A stretch of 23,004 nt of DNA. Source: Chara braunii. Lineage: Eukaryota; Streptophyta; Charophyceae; Charales; Characeae. The notes below the pieces were generated by a model that ran no database searches, had not been told where the DNA came from, and was given only the letters and a program-made list of their open reading frames with translations. Below, one piece after another: positions 1-8,915 of the stretch (positions within the stretch are counted from its first letter, which is position 1; each line of letters opens with the position of its first letter). The stretch covers positions 135,475 through 158,478 of the forward strand of contig BFEA01000234.1 in assembly GCA_003427395.1 (NCBI GenBank), in the 5' to 3' direction. The position numbers and the translations under genes were made by a program.

Positions 1-2
1 GT

Positions 3-1873
3 ATGGACCCCCTCACTGTTCGAGGAGTGATTTATGCAATTGTTCATTTACCTTCTGGTCGTTTTTATGTTGGACAGACGATGCATTCTGCACACCAAAA
101 GGTTGCAAGAGCATTGGCATACACGACACTCTTCTTCTACTTTTCACCATCGTCATTTCTACCGCACAATGAGTGGGCAACCAACATTGAACTTCACGGC
201 TTGGCCCCTGGAATGCATCGATCCTACCCTGTATNATACGTCTGGAGGTCTTGTTGATCATGGCCTCTTTCGGAGGGCTGCTACACCCCGCGAGGGTTTT
301 TGGGTTCGAAAACTTCGAACGCTTCACCCAATCGGTTTCAATAGAGTCATTCCAATGGCTAGATTGCTATCTCCATGGCGGCATTTACGTCCTTCTCGAT
401 GGACACCAATGGGCCCTCGGTCGTTCGTTCCGCAATCCCTTTTTGCTCAGCCCTCACCTGCTTCCTACATCAGTTAATCCTCCTCACACATCACCCATTT
501 TGCCGACACCCGCTGGATCCCATGTTGCACCTCTTTTGCCAACACGCTCTCGGCCTTTGCCTCTCCTCCCAACGCCTTCGCCTCCGTCATTTGCTATTGA
601 TCTTTGTCCAGGTCCCCAACTCATAATTCGTACCTCACTCCATCGCCTTCTTCATGAAGCTGCTTCAGGTAACTGGTGTCGTGTCAAGGTTGACATTGAG
701 CGGGCACAACCAGCGTGGCGGTCACGACTTTTGCAATGGCTTTATAACAATGTTTCCAATGAGGACATGACAGCAGACATTCGAGAACTCGAATGCCTCA
801 TCCGAAAATCTCAGCATATCCGCCAACGTTACACAGCACAACCTCGTGACCCGTTTACTAACCATATTAAGGTCGTACATGTGCATGAGGTAGTTCGTGC
901 CACGAACTTGCGCCATGTGTTGCAGTTGTCAGAAGTAGTTGCGTTGCACCCTGACCCGCAAGCGGCCGCACATGTTCGTGTATGTGACAAGTTGATGCCA
1001 CCCACACGTGTCCAATTTTGAGTGTTGCTCCTGACATGACCTTACCAGACTTCTTGAACTGCGAATGCCGCAGGGCCTTTCCGCATTGTTCAGATCTTGT
1101 GGACGGCCATGTTGTCTCTGTTGATTACAATATCATCTCAGACGATAACCTTCGCAAGTTTTTTGAAGAAGGTTCTAAATATCGTTTGAGCGGGGAGACT
1201 GGTGATGTGCTCCAAGCACTTGCGATCGGACTCGATGAGTACATTGCCAGTTACAAGAATACATTTGCTAGACACTCTCGATCTGCTTCTTTCTCGTCCC
1301 TTTCTCGAAAATTGCACGGCTGGCGTTCTGCAATCCTTGGGCATTGTCAATCCAATGCGACTTCGTCTTCCAATCATGTGAGCCAGCAACATTCACTTCG
1401 TTGTGCACATGCCTCCGTACGCCATCTGCAACAACACTTTGCCATTGTTCCTGTGGACAAATCATCCCACAATTTGGCAATTTGTTGCAAGAATTGGTAT
1501 TTGTTTCACCTCNCCTGTGGACAAATCATCCCACAATTTGGCAATTTGTTGCAAGAATTGGTATTTGTTTCACCTCTTTACCCATTTGGACAGTCCCACT
1601 TATACTCGTCCTCATGAATCCGTCGCTGATGTGCTCAATCACCATGCACTATGGAACCACCATTGGGGTTATACCCACACTGATACTCTGCCTTACCTAT
1701 ACTATGTAACACCTTCCCCTTCACTCTGCCTCTCTCACAGCGTGCAAGTGGGTTGTTATGACACATGGGGATGGGGGCAGCTTGCGCTCGACTTCATCAA
1801 CGTGGCGAGCCTTGCACGTGAGAGGCACAGTGGAGGTGGCGTTCAAAGAAGAATGAGAAATTTAATGGTTTAA
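3..1873 (+). pseudogene. GIY-YIG / RT-lead-in polyprotein remnant, copy A
   Basis: The frame opens in the GIY-YIG domain (GVIYAIVHLPSGRFYVGQT). One extra A near 105 shifts it, and it continues through the domain's closing motif REGFWVRKLRTLHPIGF, whose Glu is the expected metal-binding residue. An 8-bp deletion relative to copy B near 465 shifts it again into a Pro/Thr-rich linker (about 470-600) and then LIIRTSLHRLLHEAASGNW. A deletion of about 23 bp near 1018 causes a further shift. Next come GHVVSVDYNIISDDNLRKFF and FEEGSKYRL, then VPVDKSSHNLAICCKNWY and LPYLYYVTP, which resemble the segment just before RT motif 1 in permuted Penelope proteins. The next expected residues (KLHK and the RT palm) are missing. 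A tail ending RRMRNLMV closes at TAA 1871-1873. Three indels make it non-functional. Confidence 0.75.
1450..1576. repeat. 63-bp exact duplication around a single N (probable assembly join)
   Basis: Positions 1450-1512 and 1514-1576 are the same 63 bases, starting CCTGTGGACAAATCATCC and ending CACCTC, with one N at 1513 between them. Copy B has this segment only once. Removing 64 nt restores the frame running from about 1021 into the frame that ends at 1873. This is best read as two contig ends that overlapped but were not merged, not as a biological tandem repeat. Confidence 0.8.
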
Positions 1874-2000
1874 TATGCCCTTGTTTTTTCTTTTTGTTTT
1901 TATTTTTATTTTTGCATGTTATCACTGTGCCCATTTTTTGCTTTTATTCTTTGTTCCGCAAAGTTCGCTCTTTTAGTTTGTAGTTATGTGACAATATATT

Positions 2001-2852
2001 CTCCGATGTTGCTAGCCCTCTGCTCTTGCAGATTAAGCGGCGAGCATCGGGCCTGTACAACCAGACACTCACTTTTTTTGTGGAAGACAATCTATTCTTT
2101 CTCTTATCTCCTACATCTTTCTTTTTATGTTGTTCTCACCCCCTTCCTTAACGACTCTCCTGCCTCCTTTGCAGGAGCAGGAGCTGTATGCCTATTTGGC
2201 TGGTTTCATGGTGAACTCAGCTCCTCCATTGTTTCTTATGANAGATGTTGTTACAAAAGTTCTGCATGGTTGTTTGTCCTTTTTTGGTAAGCTTGGTATT
2301 GTGACCATGTTCATTTCCGTTGTACACCCCTTACATGTACATTCGTGATGTACATTTCGTCTTGTCTATATGTTGTGTATTGTTGTTATGTACACTTTTT
2401 CCTTCAGTGCATGATGTGAGTGTGATGACGGTCACCGCAAGGGCATGGGTTGCACCCCTTTCTCGTGCAGTGGGTATAGTTACGGCCCGCCTAAGGTTGG
2501 CCAGACCCGGGCGGCTGCCTCCATGCCCACTCACCTCTTGTTCCCTGTTCTTTGGGATAATCCTTCTACGATGGCTCATGCATGTATCAGTTGCTTGGTG
2601 ACATCTTTTTATGTAGACACTGTTGGTCTATCGGTGTAAGACTTTTGGCATTGCTGCTGGTTGCAAACTTATGCTGATTGCACACTCATCAAGAGACGTA
2701 GTTTCACATTTACACCAAGCTCCCTCTTTGACAATGCTGCTGACTGTGAACAGCAAACAAAAAGGACGACGGCAGGAATCCCGACCTGAGCCGTCGGGCC
2801 TAAAGTCCTGTCACCTCATGCACCCACCTCCTTTCTTTGGATTGAAAAGTTG
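2001..2852. other. Spacer between the two retroelement copies, no clear gene
   Basis: Homology between the copies stops at about 2000, and this stretch has no match elsewhere in the window. An exon-like interval at 2176-2286 (LYAYLAGFMVNSAPPLF) is bounded by a pyrimidine-rich CTCCTTTGCAG acceptor and a GTAAGC donor and contains an N at 2242. Similar TTGCAG and CCTTCAG acceptor-like sites occur near 2030 and 2406. I do not recognise the protein. The stretch could be element 3' sequence, a host gene fragment or chance. Confidence 0.3.
2763..2809 (+). other. GC-rich hairpin near the end of the spacer
   Basis: An outer stem AGGAC (2763-2767) pairs with GTCCT (2805-2809). An inner stem GACGGC (2768-2773) pairs with GCCGTC (2790-2795), leaving a bulge on the 3' side. 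An alternative small stem is CCCGAC/GTCGGG (2780-2785/2793-2798). It lies about 45 bp before the A-rich tract, where a retroelement 3' UTR structure would be expected. It lacks the hammerhead ribozyme core. Confidence 0.4.
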
Positions 2853-2902
2853 ACAAAAAAAAATAAAAAAATAAAAAAAATAAAAAAAATAAAATAAAAA
2901 AA
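2853..2902 (+). repeat. A-rich tract (A6-9 T) repeats
   Basis: About 50 bp made almost entirely of A runs separated by single T bases. It sits directly upstream of the first recognisable sequence of copy B. It could be the degenerate poly-A or target-primed 3' end of an element, or a simple repeat that grew from one. Confidence 0.6.
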
Positions 2903-2919
2903 CAATCGTTTCATAATCA

Positions 2920-4983
2920 ATGAATTTGCAATTGAGAAATAATCAAGGGGCTGTTCTGATACTTCCCACCCCTTTCGGGAGATTTCCTGCCGTTGGCATG
3001 GCAGGTGTTATACCAAGCTTTCTTCTAGGTTACGCTGTCCCATTTGCTTATGCTCACATGTCGAACCGTCAGGCATCTGTTTCTCATCGTATAGATTGGC
3101 GTGCACACTTGGATTGGAATACTTACTTGTATTCTGCAGGAAGGTGGCGCAAGATACAACTCCGTCATCTTAAAAATGTTGTGCAGGCCGAGCGGTTTGA
3201 GTTACAATTGCAAGGTGTTGATCAACAACCTCTTGAGCCATGTATGGACCCCCATACTGTTCGAGGAGGGATTTATGCAACTGTTCATTTACCTTCTGGT
3301 CGTTTTTATGTTGGACAGACGATGCATTCTGCACACCAAAGGCTGCAAGAGCATTGGCATACACGACACTCTTCTGCTACTTTTCACCATCGCCATTTCT
3401 ACCGCACAATGAGTGGGCAACCAACATTCAACTTCGCGGCTTGGCCCCTGGAATGCATCGATCCTACCCTGTATCATACGTTTGGAGGTCTTGTTGATCA
3501 TGGCCTCTTTCGGAGGGCTGCTGCACCCCGCGAGGGTTTTTGGGTTCGAAAACTTCGAACGCTTCACCCAATCGGTTTCAATGTAGTCCTTCCAATGGCT
3601 AGATTGCCATCTCCACGGCGGCATTTAGGTCCTTCCTGATGGACACAAATGGGCCCTCAGCCGTTCGTTCCGCAATCCCCTTTTGCTCAGCCCTCACCTG
3701 CTCCACCTACTCCTACATCAGCTAATCCTCCTCACACATCACCCATTTTGCCGACACCCGCTGGCTCCCATGTTGCACCTCTTTTGCCAACACCCTCTCG
3801 GCCTTTGCCTCCACTCCCAACGCCTTCACCTCCGTCATTTGCTATTGATCTTCGTCCAGGTCCCCAACTCATAATTCGTACCTCACTCCATCGCCTTCTT
3901 CATGAAGCTGCTTCGGGTAACTGGTGTCNTGTCAAGGCTGACATTGAGCGGGCACAACCAGCGTGGCGGGCACGACTTTTGCAATGGCTTTATAACAATG
4001 TTTCCAATGCGGACATGACATCAGACATTTGAGAACTCGAATGCCTCATCCGAAAATCCCAGCATACCCGCCAACGTTACACAGCACAACCNCATGACCC
4101 GTTTACTGACCATATTAAGGTCGTACATGTGCATGAGGTAGTGTGTACCACGAACTTGCGCCATGTGTTGCAGTTGCCAGAAGTAGCTGCATTGCACCCT
4201 GACCCGCAAGCGGCCGCACATGTTCGTGTATCTGACAAGTTGATGTCACCCATATGTGTCCAATTTCGCAACTTTATTGATGTGGCATTGAGTGTTGCTC
4301 CTGACATGACCTTACCAGACTCCTTGAACTGCGAATGCCGCAGGGCCTTTCTGCATTGTTCAGATCTTGTGGACGGTCTGTTGTCTCTTTTGATTACAAT
4401 ATCATCTCAGACGATAACCTTCGCAAGCTTTTTGAAGAAGGTTCTAAATATCGTTTGAAAGGGGAGACTGTTGATGTGCTCCAAGCACTGGCGANCGGAC
4501 TCGATGAGTACATTGCCAGTTACAAGAATACATTTGCTAGACACTCTCGATCTGCTTCTTTCTCGTCCCTTTCTCGGAAATTGCACAGCTGGCGTTCTGC
4601 AATCCTTAGGCATTGTCAATCCAATGTGACTTCGTCTTCCAATCATGTGAGCCAGCAACATTCACTTCGTTGTGCACATGCCTCCTTACGCCATCTGCAA
4701 CAACACTTTGCCATTGTNCATTGTCCCTGTGGACAAATCATCCCACAATTTGGCAATTTGTTGCAAAAATTGGTATTTGTTTCACCTCTCTACCCATTTG
4801 GACAGTCCCACTTATACTTGTCGTCATGAATCCGTCGCTGATATGCTCAACCACCATGCACTATGGAACCATCATTGGGGTTATACCCACACTGATACCC
4901 TGCCTTACCTATACTATGTAACACCTTCCCCTTCACTCTACCTCTCTCACAGCGTGCAAGTGGGTTGTTATGGCGTACGGTGA
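2920..4983 (+). pseudogene. GIY-YIG / RT-lead-in polyprotein remnant, copy B
   Basis: From ATG 2920 the frame runs through a 105-residue N-terminal region into a complete GIY-YIG domain (about 3261-3591): GGIYATVHLPSGRFYVGQT, the following RLQEHW helix with a conserved Arg, and REGFWVRKLRTLHPIGFN with the catalytic Glu. An in-frame TGA at 3637 and another at 4030 interrupt it; copy A has CGA at both sites. A 1-nt deletion near 4376 shifts the frame just before DYNIISDDNLRKLFEEG. The duplication around N 4718 shifts it again before VDKSSHNLAICCKNWY and LPYLYYVTP. The frame ends at TGA 4981-4983, where copy A reads GGA. Additional N bases at 3929, 4092 and 4495 are single ambiguous calls. Nuclease, linker and RT lead-in are recognisable; RT catalytic motifs are not present. 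Confidence 0.75.
4712..4724. repeat. 6-bp duplication around a single N (probable assembly join)
   Basis: CATTGT occurs at 4712-4717 and again at 4719-4724 with N at 4718 between them. Copy A has it once. Deleting 7 nt restores the frame between the upstream DYNIISDDN segment and the downstream VDKSSHNLAICC segment. This is the same signature as at 1513. Confidence 0.7.
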
Positions 4984-5217
4984 TGGGGGCAGCTCGCGCT
5001 CAGCTTCATCAACGTGGCGAGCCTTGCACGTGAGAGGCACAATGGAGGTGGAGTTCAAAGAAGAATGAGAAATTTAATGGTTTCAATATGCCCTTGTTTT
5101 TTCTTTTTGTTTTTATTTTTATTTTTGCATGTTATCACTGTGCCCGTTTTTTGCTTTCATTCTTTGTTCCGCAAAGTGCGCTCTTTTAGTTTGCAGTTAT
5201 GTGACAATATATATGTG

Positions 5218-5334
5218 GCAATATCTATCTTCCCTGAACACAACACACCGTCATTTTTGCTGCACCTGACCAGAAAAATAGCTTATATACATTCCTTATC
5301 AGGGTGCGTTGTGCCTGGGAAGACGTGTTCTCTG

Positions 5335-5398
<64 letters not shown>

Positions 5399-5493
5399 CC
5401 CCCCCGGCATCCTGCACGCAATATGGATTTCCCCCAACCACTACGCACCCTCATTTTTCCTGCACCCGACCTCTACTATAGCTTGTATACATG
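5218..5493. repeat. Pair of diverged 76-bp direct repeats, 200-bp offset
   Basis: Positions 5218-5293 (GCAATATCTATCTTCCCTGA onward) and 5418-5493 (GCAATATGGATTTCCCCCAA onward) align without gaps at an offset of exactly 200 bp. Both share a TCATTTTT-C-TGCACC-GACC core and an ATAGCTT-TATACAT end. A CT microsatellite lies between them. This looks like an old tandem duplication with the unit enlarged by the microsatellite. Confidence 0.65.
5336..5393. repeat. (CT)29 microsatellite
   Basis: Uninterrupted CT dinucleotides for 58 bp, followed by a C-rich run at 5397-5405. The poly-Leu/Ser and Arg/Glu readings across it are by-products of the repeat and not genes. Confidence 0.95.
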
Positions 5494-5601
5494 ACTTCGC
5501 ACAATGGGGCCAAGGCCCCAAAAGACGAAACTTATCAGAAAAAAAATAAAAAAAAATGAACTAGGATTCTAGGAATACTCAAGGCATACTCACACACAGT
5601 A

Positions 5602-5759
5602 AGCAAAATTGCAAAATCTGCAATTTTGCTTCCACGATTTTGAGAATTAGGTGTGCCGCAGACTCACACACGATGGCCCTTTTGAATGAGACATGGCCGA
5701 GACTTCATGAAAATTGCTCCATCTGCTATCTGAGTGGTCACACAGTTGATAGCAGATGG
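5602..5759. repeat. Perfect short inverted repeats in the left part of the TIR element
   Basis: AGCAAAATTGCA (5602-5613) pairs with TGCAATTTTGCT (5619-5630) across a 5-nt loop. CCATCTGCTATC (5719-5730) pairs with GATAGCAGATGG (5748-5759). A third, GCTTGGC/GCCAAGC, lies at 6014-6034. Such hairpins are common in subterminal regions of DNA transposons. Confidence 0.6.
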
Positions 5760-6107
5760 TGACCTTTCTTTCTTCTGGACTTTAGTACGCAAGCAATTGT
5801 GTTTTCTCACCCACTGATGCAAGGAAAATAAGCAATAACGAGATGACAATGTCCAGAATGCACAATCGCATTGAAGGCCAGATAGTATCACAGTGTCCAG
5901 AAAGCAGAAATGCACCAATATAACACCGATGAGGAATCATAACACTGAAAACCAATGCCAATGAGAGCTTGCTCTCGCCACCACCAACATGAGTGTCCAG
6001 GCCCTATCTCCCTGCTTGGCGCTCGGTGCCAAGCCTACTTCCTACACAGCTACAGTCTGCCTACTAACAGACAATGCAACTCTTGACGTTAGCAGCCCCC
6101 GAAGTAC

Positions 6108-6580
6108 TTGAAGATGTCGCCCAATGCAGACCATCACCAATACCAGGTATGTGCCCTCACATCATCATCATCATCATTCTTCTCTCTCTCCCCTGACTTA
6201 CTCCCACGTCTTCCCTCTGTACACCCGAAGACCACCCCTGCACCTCACTGTAGTCCAAGCCCATCCAGCTATGGAAGGTGGGCTATGGCGCTGCCCTCAG
6301 CAGCGCCCTGCTTCCTGCACGACCGCACACGACAGCACCTTGCCTCTCAGTGCCAGCAGCAGCCCACGAGCGTCCGCTCCAGCAGCGCTGCCGCCTCATG
6401 CAAGTGCTTAATGACCAGCCAGGCAGCGAGCTCTTTCCTATATGGAAAGAGCCTGCCTCGATTGGAGACCTGGTTGGCCTGGGCCTCGGCCCAGAAGCTT
6501 CCGGTAGGCCCCAGTACGCTGCGCCTCTGCTGCGGCTACTAAGCCTCATTCGGTTGGGCCTCTCAACTGTCTGTGTATGA
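6108..6580 (+). other. GC-rich coding-like block inside the TIR element, unrecognised
   Basis: A possible exon ends CACCAATACCAG followed by the donor-like GTATGTGCCC at about 6148. After a pyrimidine-rich run, an acceptor-like CCTCACTGTAG at 6252 opens a second block with long open frames on the plus strand to 6542 and 6580. One frame is rich in Ala, Pro and Leu (ending near LSTVCV); the other is Ser/Gln-rich and vaguely resembles an organelle-targeting leader. I recognise no domain. Since it sits between candidate inverted ends, it may be a captured host-gene fragment; a chance open frame in GC-rich DNA is equally possible. Confidence 0.25.
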
Positions 6581-7020
6581 GGCTGCGATTCTTGCCCAGG
6601 GTCTGCACTTCCGGAAGGGCCAGGAAGGCCGTGGAATTTTCTTGTTGTTTGGCCTGTGTTTCCTTTAACCAACTGGTGCGTCGCAATGTCTGGACCCCAA
6701 ATACAAAATTAACAGTCGAGGGCCTCTCGCGTTTTGTTTGGTCCACCTTCACTTAGGGCCGGCACATATGCAACAGGGGCCCTTCAGGCCTGCCGAGGAC
6801 CCAGATCCTCGCACTGAGGTTTTCTTCTTTCTTTGTTTTTAATCCAGAAAGGCAAATGCAAATTAGAGAGGGTCCTTATTGTTGCATTCCGCGGCCCAGC
6901 AGGCGTCTGACATATACTACAGGGTTTGCCATTTTGCTGGGGGTGGGGACATTGTGTGACTGCAATACTGTAGCAGATTTCCCGATTTTGCTAAAAAGAC
7001 CGCTAGTGTGAGTATGCCCT

Positions 7021-7900
7021 CACTTTTTTCATTTTTTTTCTACAAATTACACTCGCCGGCTATCACCCCATGTTTTTCTTTTTCCTTTTCTCCCCTCTGA
7101 AATCCCACGAGAATTAGTTCGAGGGAACGCGTGTTTTGTATGCGCGTACAACGCACTGTACGTGCATCGGATTTTTATTTTTTGTTGTAATTAGTACATT
7201 GGGCACGCCTAGATGAGAAAAGTACGTCTTTCGTTAATTCAAAGTTTCAACCTGATTCCTTCTAGGTGTGTTGTAGTATGGCTCAAACATGTTATTTTTA
7301 ACATGATTCAATGACTGCATATAACTTATGAATTTGTGACTAGTTCCATCACTTCCGTGGACTTCAGAGAAAATGTCATTTTTTAACGAAATGTCACCTA
7401 AATGATCTTGTGCTTCTTGATTCCTCCTCAAAATGATTCTGCAGCCAACATTTGGCAGTGCAAGGTACTTACTACTTGTCTCAGTGGTGATTCAGACCTC
7501 TGACACTGCCTCATGTTTCCAGGGTCATTTGCATCTGCTTCCAGTCCGACGTGATAGCACTCCAGGATAGAACGTAATGGTACGTGCAAGAGATGGGACA
7601 AACCAACCACTCGCGTCGTCTCCAGCCAACGGTTTCATATCTACAATGTCCCCTCATCAGTCATGTGCAATCTGAAGAAATTTTCTAAGGCATGTTTTGG
7701 TTGGAAGGCTGGGGATCAAAATAGCCCTAAAGAAAACCAGGTTCTCCCTTGAGCCTGCGTAATAGTCAAGCCTCGAAGCCGAGAAGAAGAAAAAGAAAAG
7801 AAAAAAAAGTCAAGCCTCGAAGATGAGGGTAGTGTTGACCCTAGGAGGTTCTGAGGGCCCACGTCATATGAAAAAGGTGTTCAAAATATAGACAAAGTGT
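7021..7900. other. No recognisable gene
   Basis: AT-biased sequence with many stops in all frames. The only structure seen is a 15-bp direct repeat AGTCAAGCCTCGAAG at 7764-7778 and 7808-7822 around an A/G-rich run. Confidence 0.6.
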
Positions 7901-8066
7901 TCGCAGGCTTACTAAGTCTTACGAAAAACGTGTTAAGCTTTGCAAAACGTGTTAAAAACATAGATTCTGACTAAGTTCTAGTGCAATCGCAGGCTTACTA
8001 AGTCTTATGAAAAACGTGTTAAGCTTTGCAAAACGTGTTAAAAACATAAACCAAGTTCTAGTGCAA
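7901..8066. repeat. 86/80-bp tandem duplication with partial flanking copies
   Basis: Unit 1 (7901-7986) and unit 2 (7987-8066) both begin TCGCAGGCTTACTAAGTCTT and end AGTTCTAGTGCAA. They differ by one C/T and a short deletion near 8048. Each unit carries an internal doublet, AACGTGTTAAGCTTTGCAA then AACGTGTTAAAAACATA. A degenerate partial unit precedes (about 7866-7900) and another follows (GCTTACTAAGTCTTATG at 8091-8107). Confidence 0.85.
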
Positions 8067-8915
8067 CGGCATGCTGGTAAACATGGGTCTTGCTTACTAA
8101 GTCTTATGGAACACAGGTCCAGGCCTCCAGGGTCCATCTCATGCCACAGCGGCGGCAGTGGCAGCAGCAGGAGTGGAGGTCATTGTTGAGAAAATTGAAG
8201 TATGGTCCTGCAATGGAACTCCTCTTCTAAAGGGTTGGGCGAGGATGTGGCCCGGGACCTCAAACTGGTTTTACCGCATGCTTTCGCTGGCTTCTTTTCT
8301 TGCAGTGGGTGAATTATTATATTGATGAGAGTAGGGGGGTTGGAGGGAAGAGAGAGGATGGTTTCTTAATTTTCGCAGCTTGTTCAAAAAAAAAAAGAGG
8401 GTTTTGGTTTTCACATGAGTAGCTGGTTTTAACAGGCTGGCAGTTTACTCAGGTTTTCTAAAACTCCTTGGTTTGTTCTCAGATTATCTCAGGTGAAGCC
8501 GGGTATCAGTCCCGGTGTTTCAGTGCTTGTAATTTCATATGGGACGCTGGGCCTGGTTCCCAGCACGTGCTGCTCCCCACGAATAGATTGGAGCTTTTTT
8601 GTCCCCCTCCCCCCCGGAAAAAAAAAAACAAAACAAAAAAACAAAAGATATTTTGCAGTCCACATGCTATGTATAGTTAGTCACTGCGTACTCGGACGTC
8701 ACTGCCACATACAGTGGGGCAATATTAAGAGGGTTTCAAGTAAAGAAGGAGGTGTCGAGCGAATCTAGAAGGAGGTTTAAGCCACCAGTACCCCAGGGTG
8801 TCTTAGGCCCCCTCTGGGGAGACTCTGAGGCAAATGCATATGGACCTGCACGGCGCACCGATTCAGCCACAGCGTTAACCGCCTTAAAACGTGGAGGTAC
8901 TGGGGATAACAGACA
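8067..8915. other. Region upstream of the receptor-kinase gene, no recognised gene
   Basis: It contains an A-rich run at 8618-8645 (A11 then CAAAACAAAA) preceded by a C-rich run, and otherwise mixed sequence. The promoter and 5' UTR of the downstream gene should lie here, but no TATA box or other element could be assigned with confidence. Confidence 0.5.

Larger units (their letters stand above)
1..2000 (+). mobile_element. Penelope-like retroelement, permuted GIY-YIG type, copy A (cut by window edge)
   Basis: This is the upstream member of a head-to-tail pair. Positions 1-2000 match 3241-5212 almost base for base, well above 90% by eye, with the two GIY-YIG starts 3240 bp apart. Homology ends at GACAATATAT near 2000. 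The coding order is GIY-YIG nuclease, proline-rich linker, a domain preceding the RT, then a short C-terminal tail and a T-rich 3' region. Penelope-like elements normally carry GIY-YIG after the RT; the order here fits the known permuted clade (Chlamys/Naiad type) found in green lineages and invertebrates. The RT core is absent. The 5' end lies outside the window. Confidence 0.75.
2920..5212 (+). mobile_element. Penelope-like retroelement, permuted GIY-YIG type, copy B
   Basis: This is the second, more complete copy. It keeps about 320 bp of open frame upstream of the GIY-YIG domain that the window edge removes from copy A. It matches copy A from 3241 to about 5212, including the same missing RT core, the same C-terminal tail and the same T-rich 3' region (GCCCTTGTTTTTTCTTTTTG). 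Because the junction is shared, the RT-less form predates the duplication or retrotransposition that made the pair. Beyond 5212 the two copies differ completely. No target-site duplication was identified. Confidence 0.75.
5581..7020. mobile_element. Candidate TIR DNA transposon, about 1.44 kb
   Basis: The left end AAGGCATACTCACAC (5581-5595) is inverted at the right end as GTGTGAGTATGCCCT (7006-7020), 14 of 15 matching. After a short gap the similarity resumes: AGCAAAAT followed by AAATCTGC on the left, and the inverse of AGCAAAATCGGGAAATCTGC on the right. No transposase and no convincing target-site duplication were seen, so if real it is non-autonomous. Its interior contains several perfect hairpins and a GC-rich block at 6200-6660 that differs in composition from both ends. 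The superfamily cannot be assigned. Confidence 0.45.

Noticed and set aside
2763-2809. Hammerhead ribozyme near the 3' end of the Penelope-like element, since such elements can carry them
   Set aside because: CTGA and AAAG are present, but the required CTGANGA and GAAA core spacing is not. The GACGAAAC near 5524 also has no partner CTGATGA.
5304-5494. Poly-Leu/Ser proteins around 5340-5390
   Set aside because: Product of the (CT)29 microsatellite.
6283-6672. Minus-strand open reading of 129 codons in the GC-rich block
   Set aside because: It overlaps plus-strand open readings of equal quality in GC-rich DNA, with no motif. Probably chance.
7901-8066. CRISPR-like array
   Set aside because: Only two near-identical adjacent units with no unique spacers, in a eukaryotic context.
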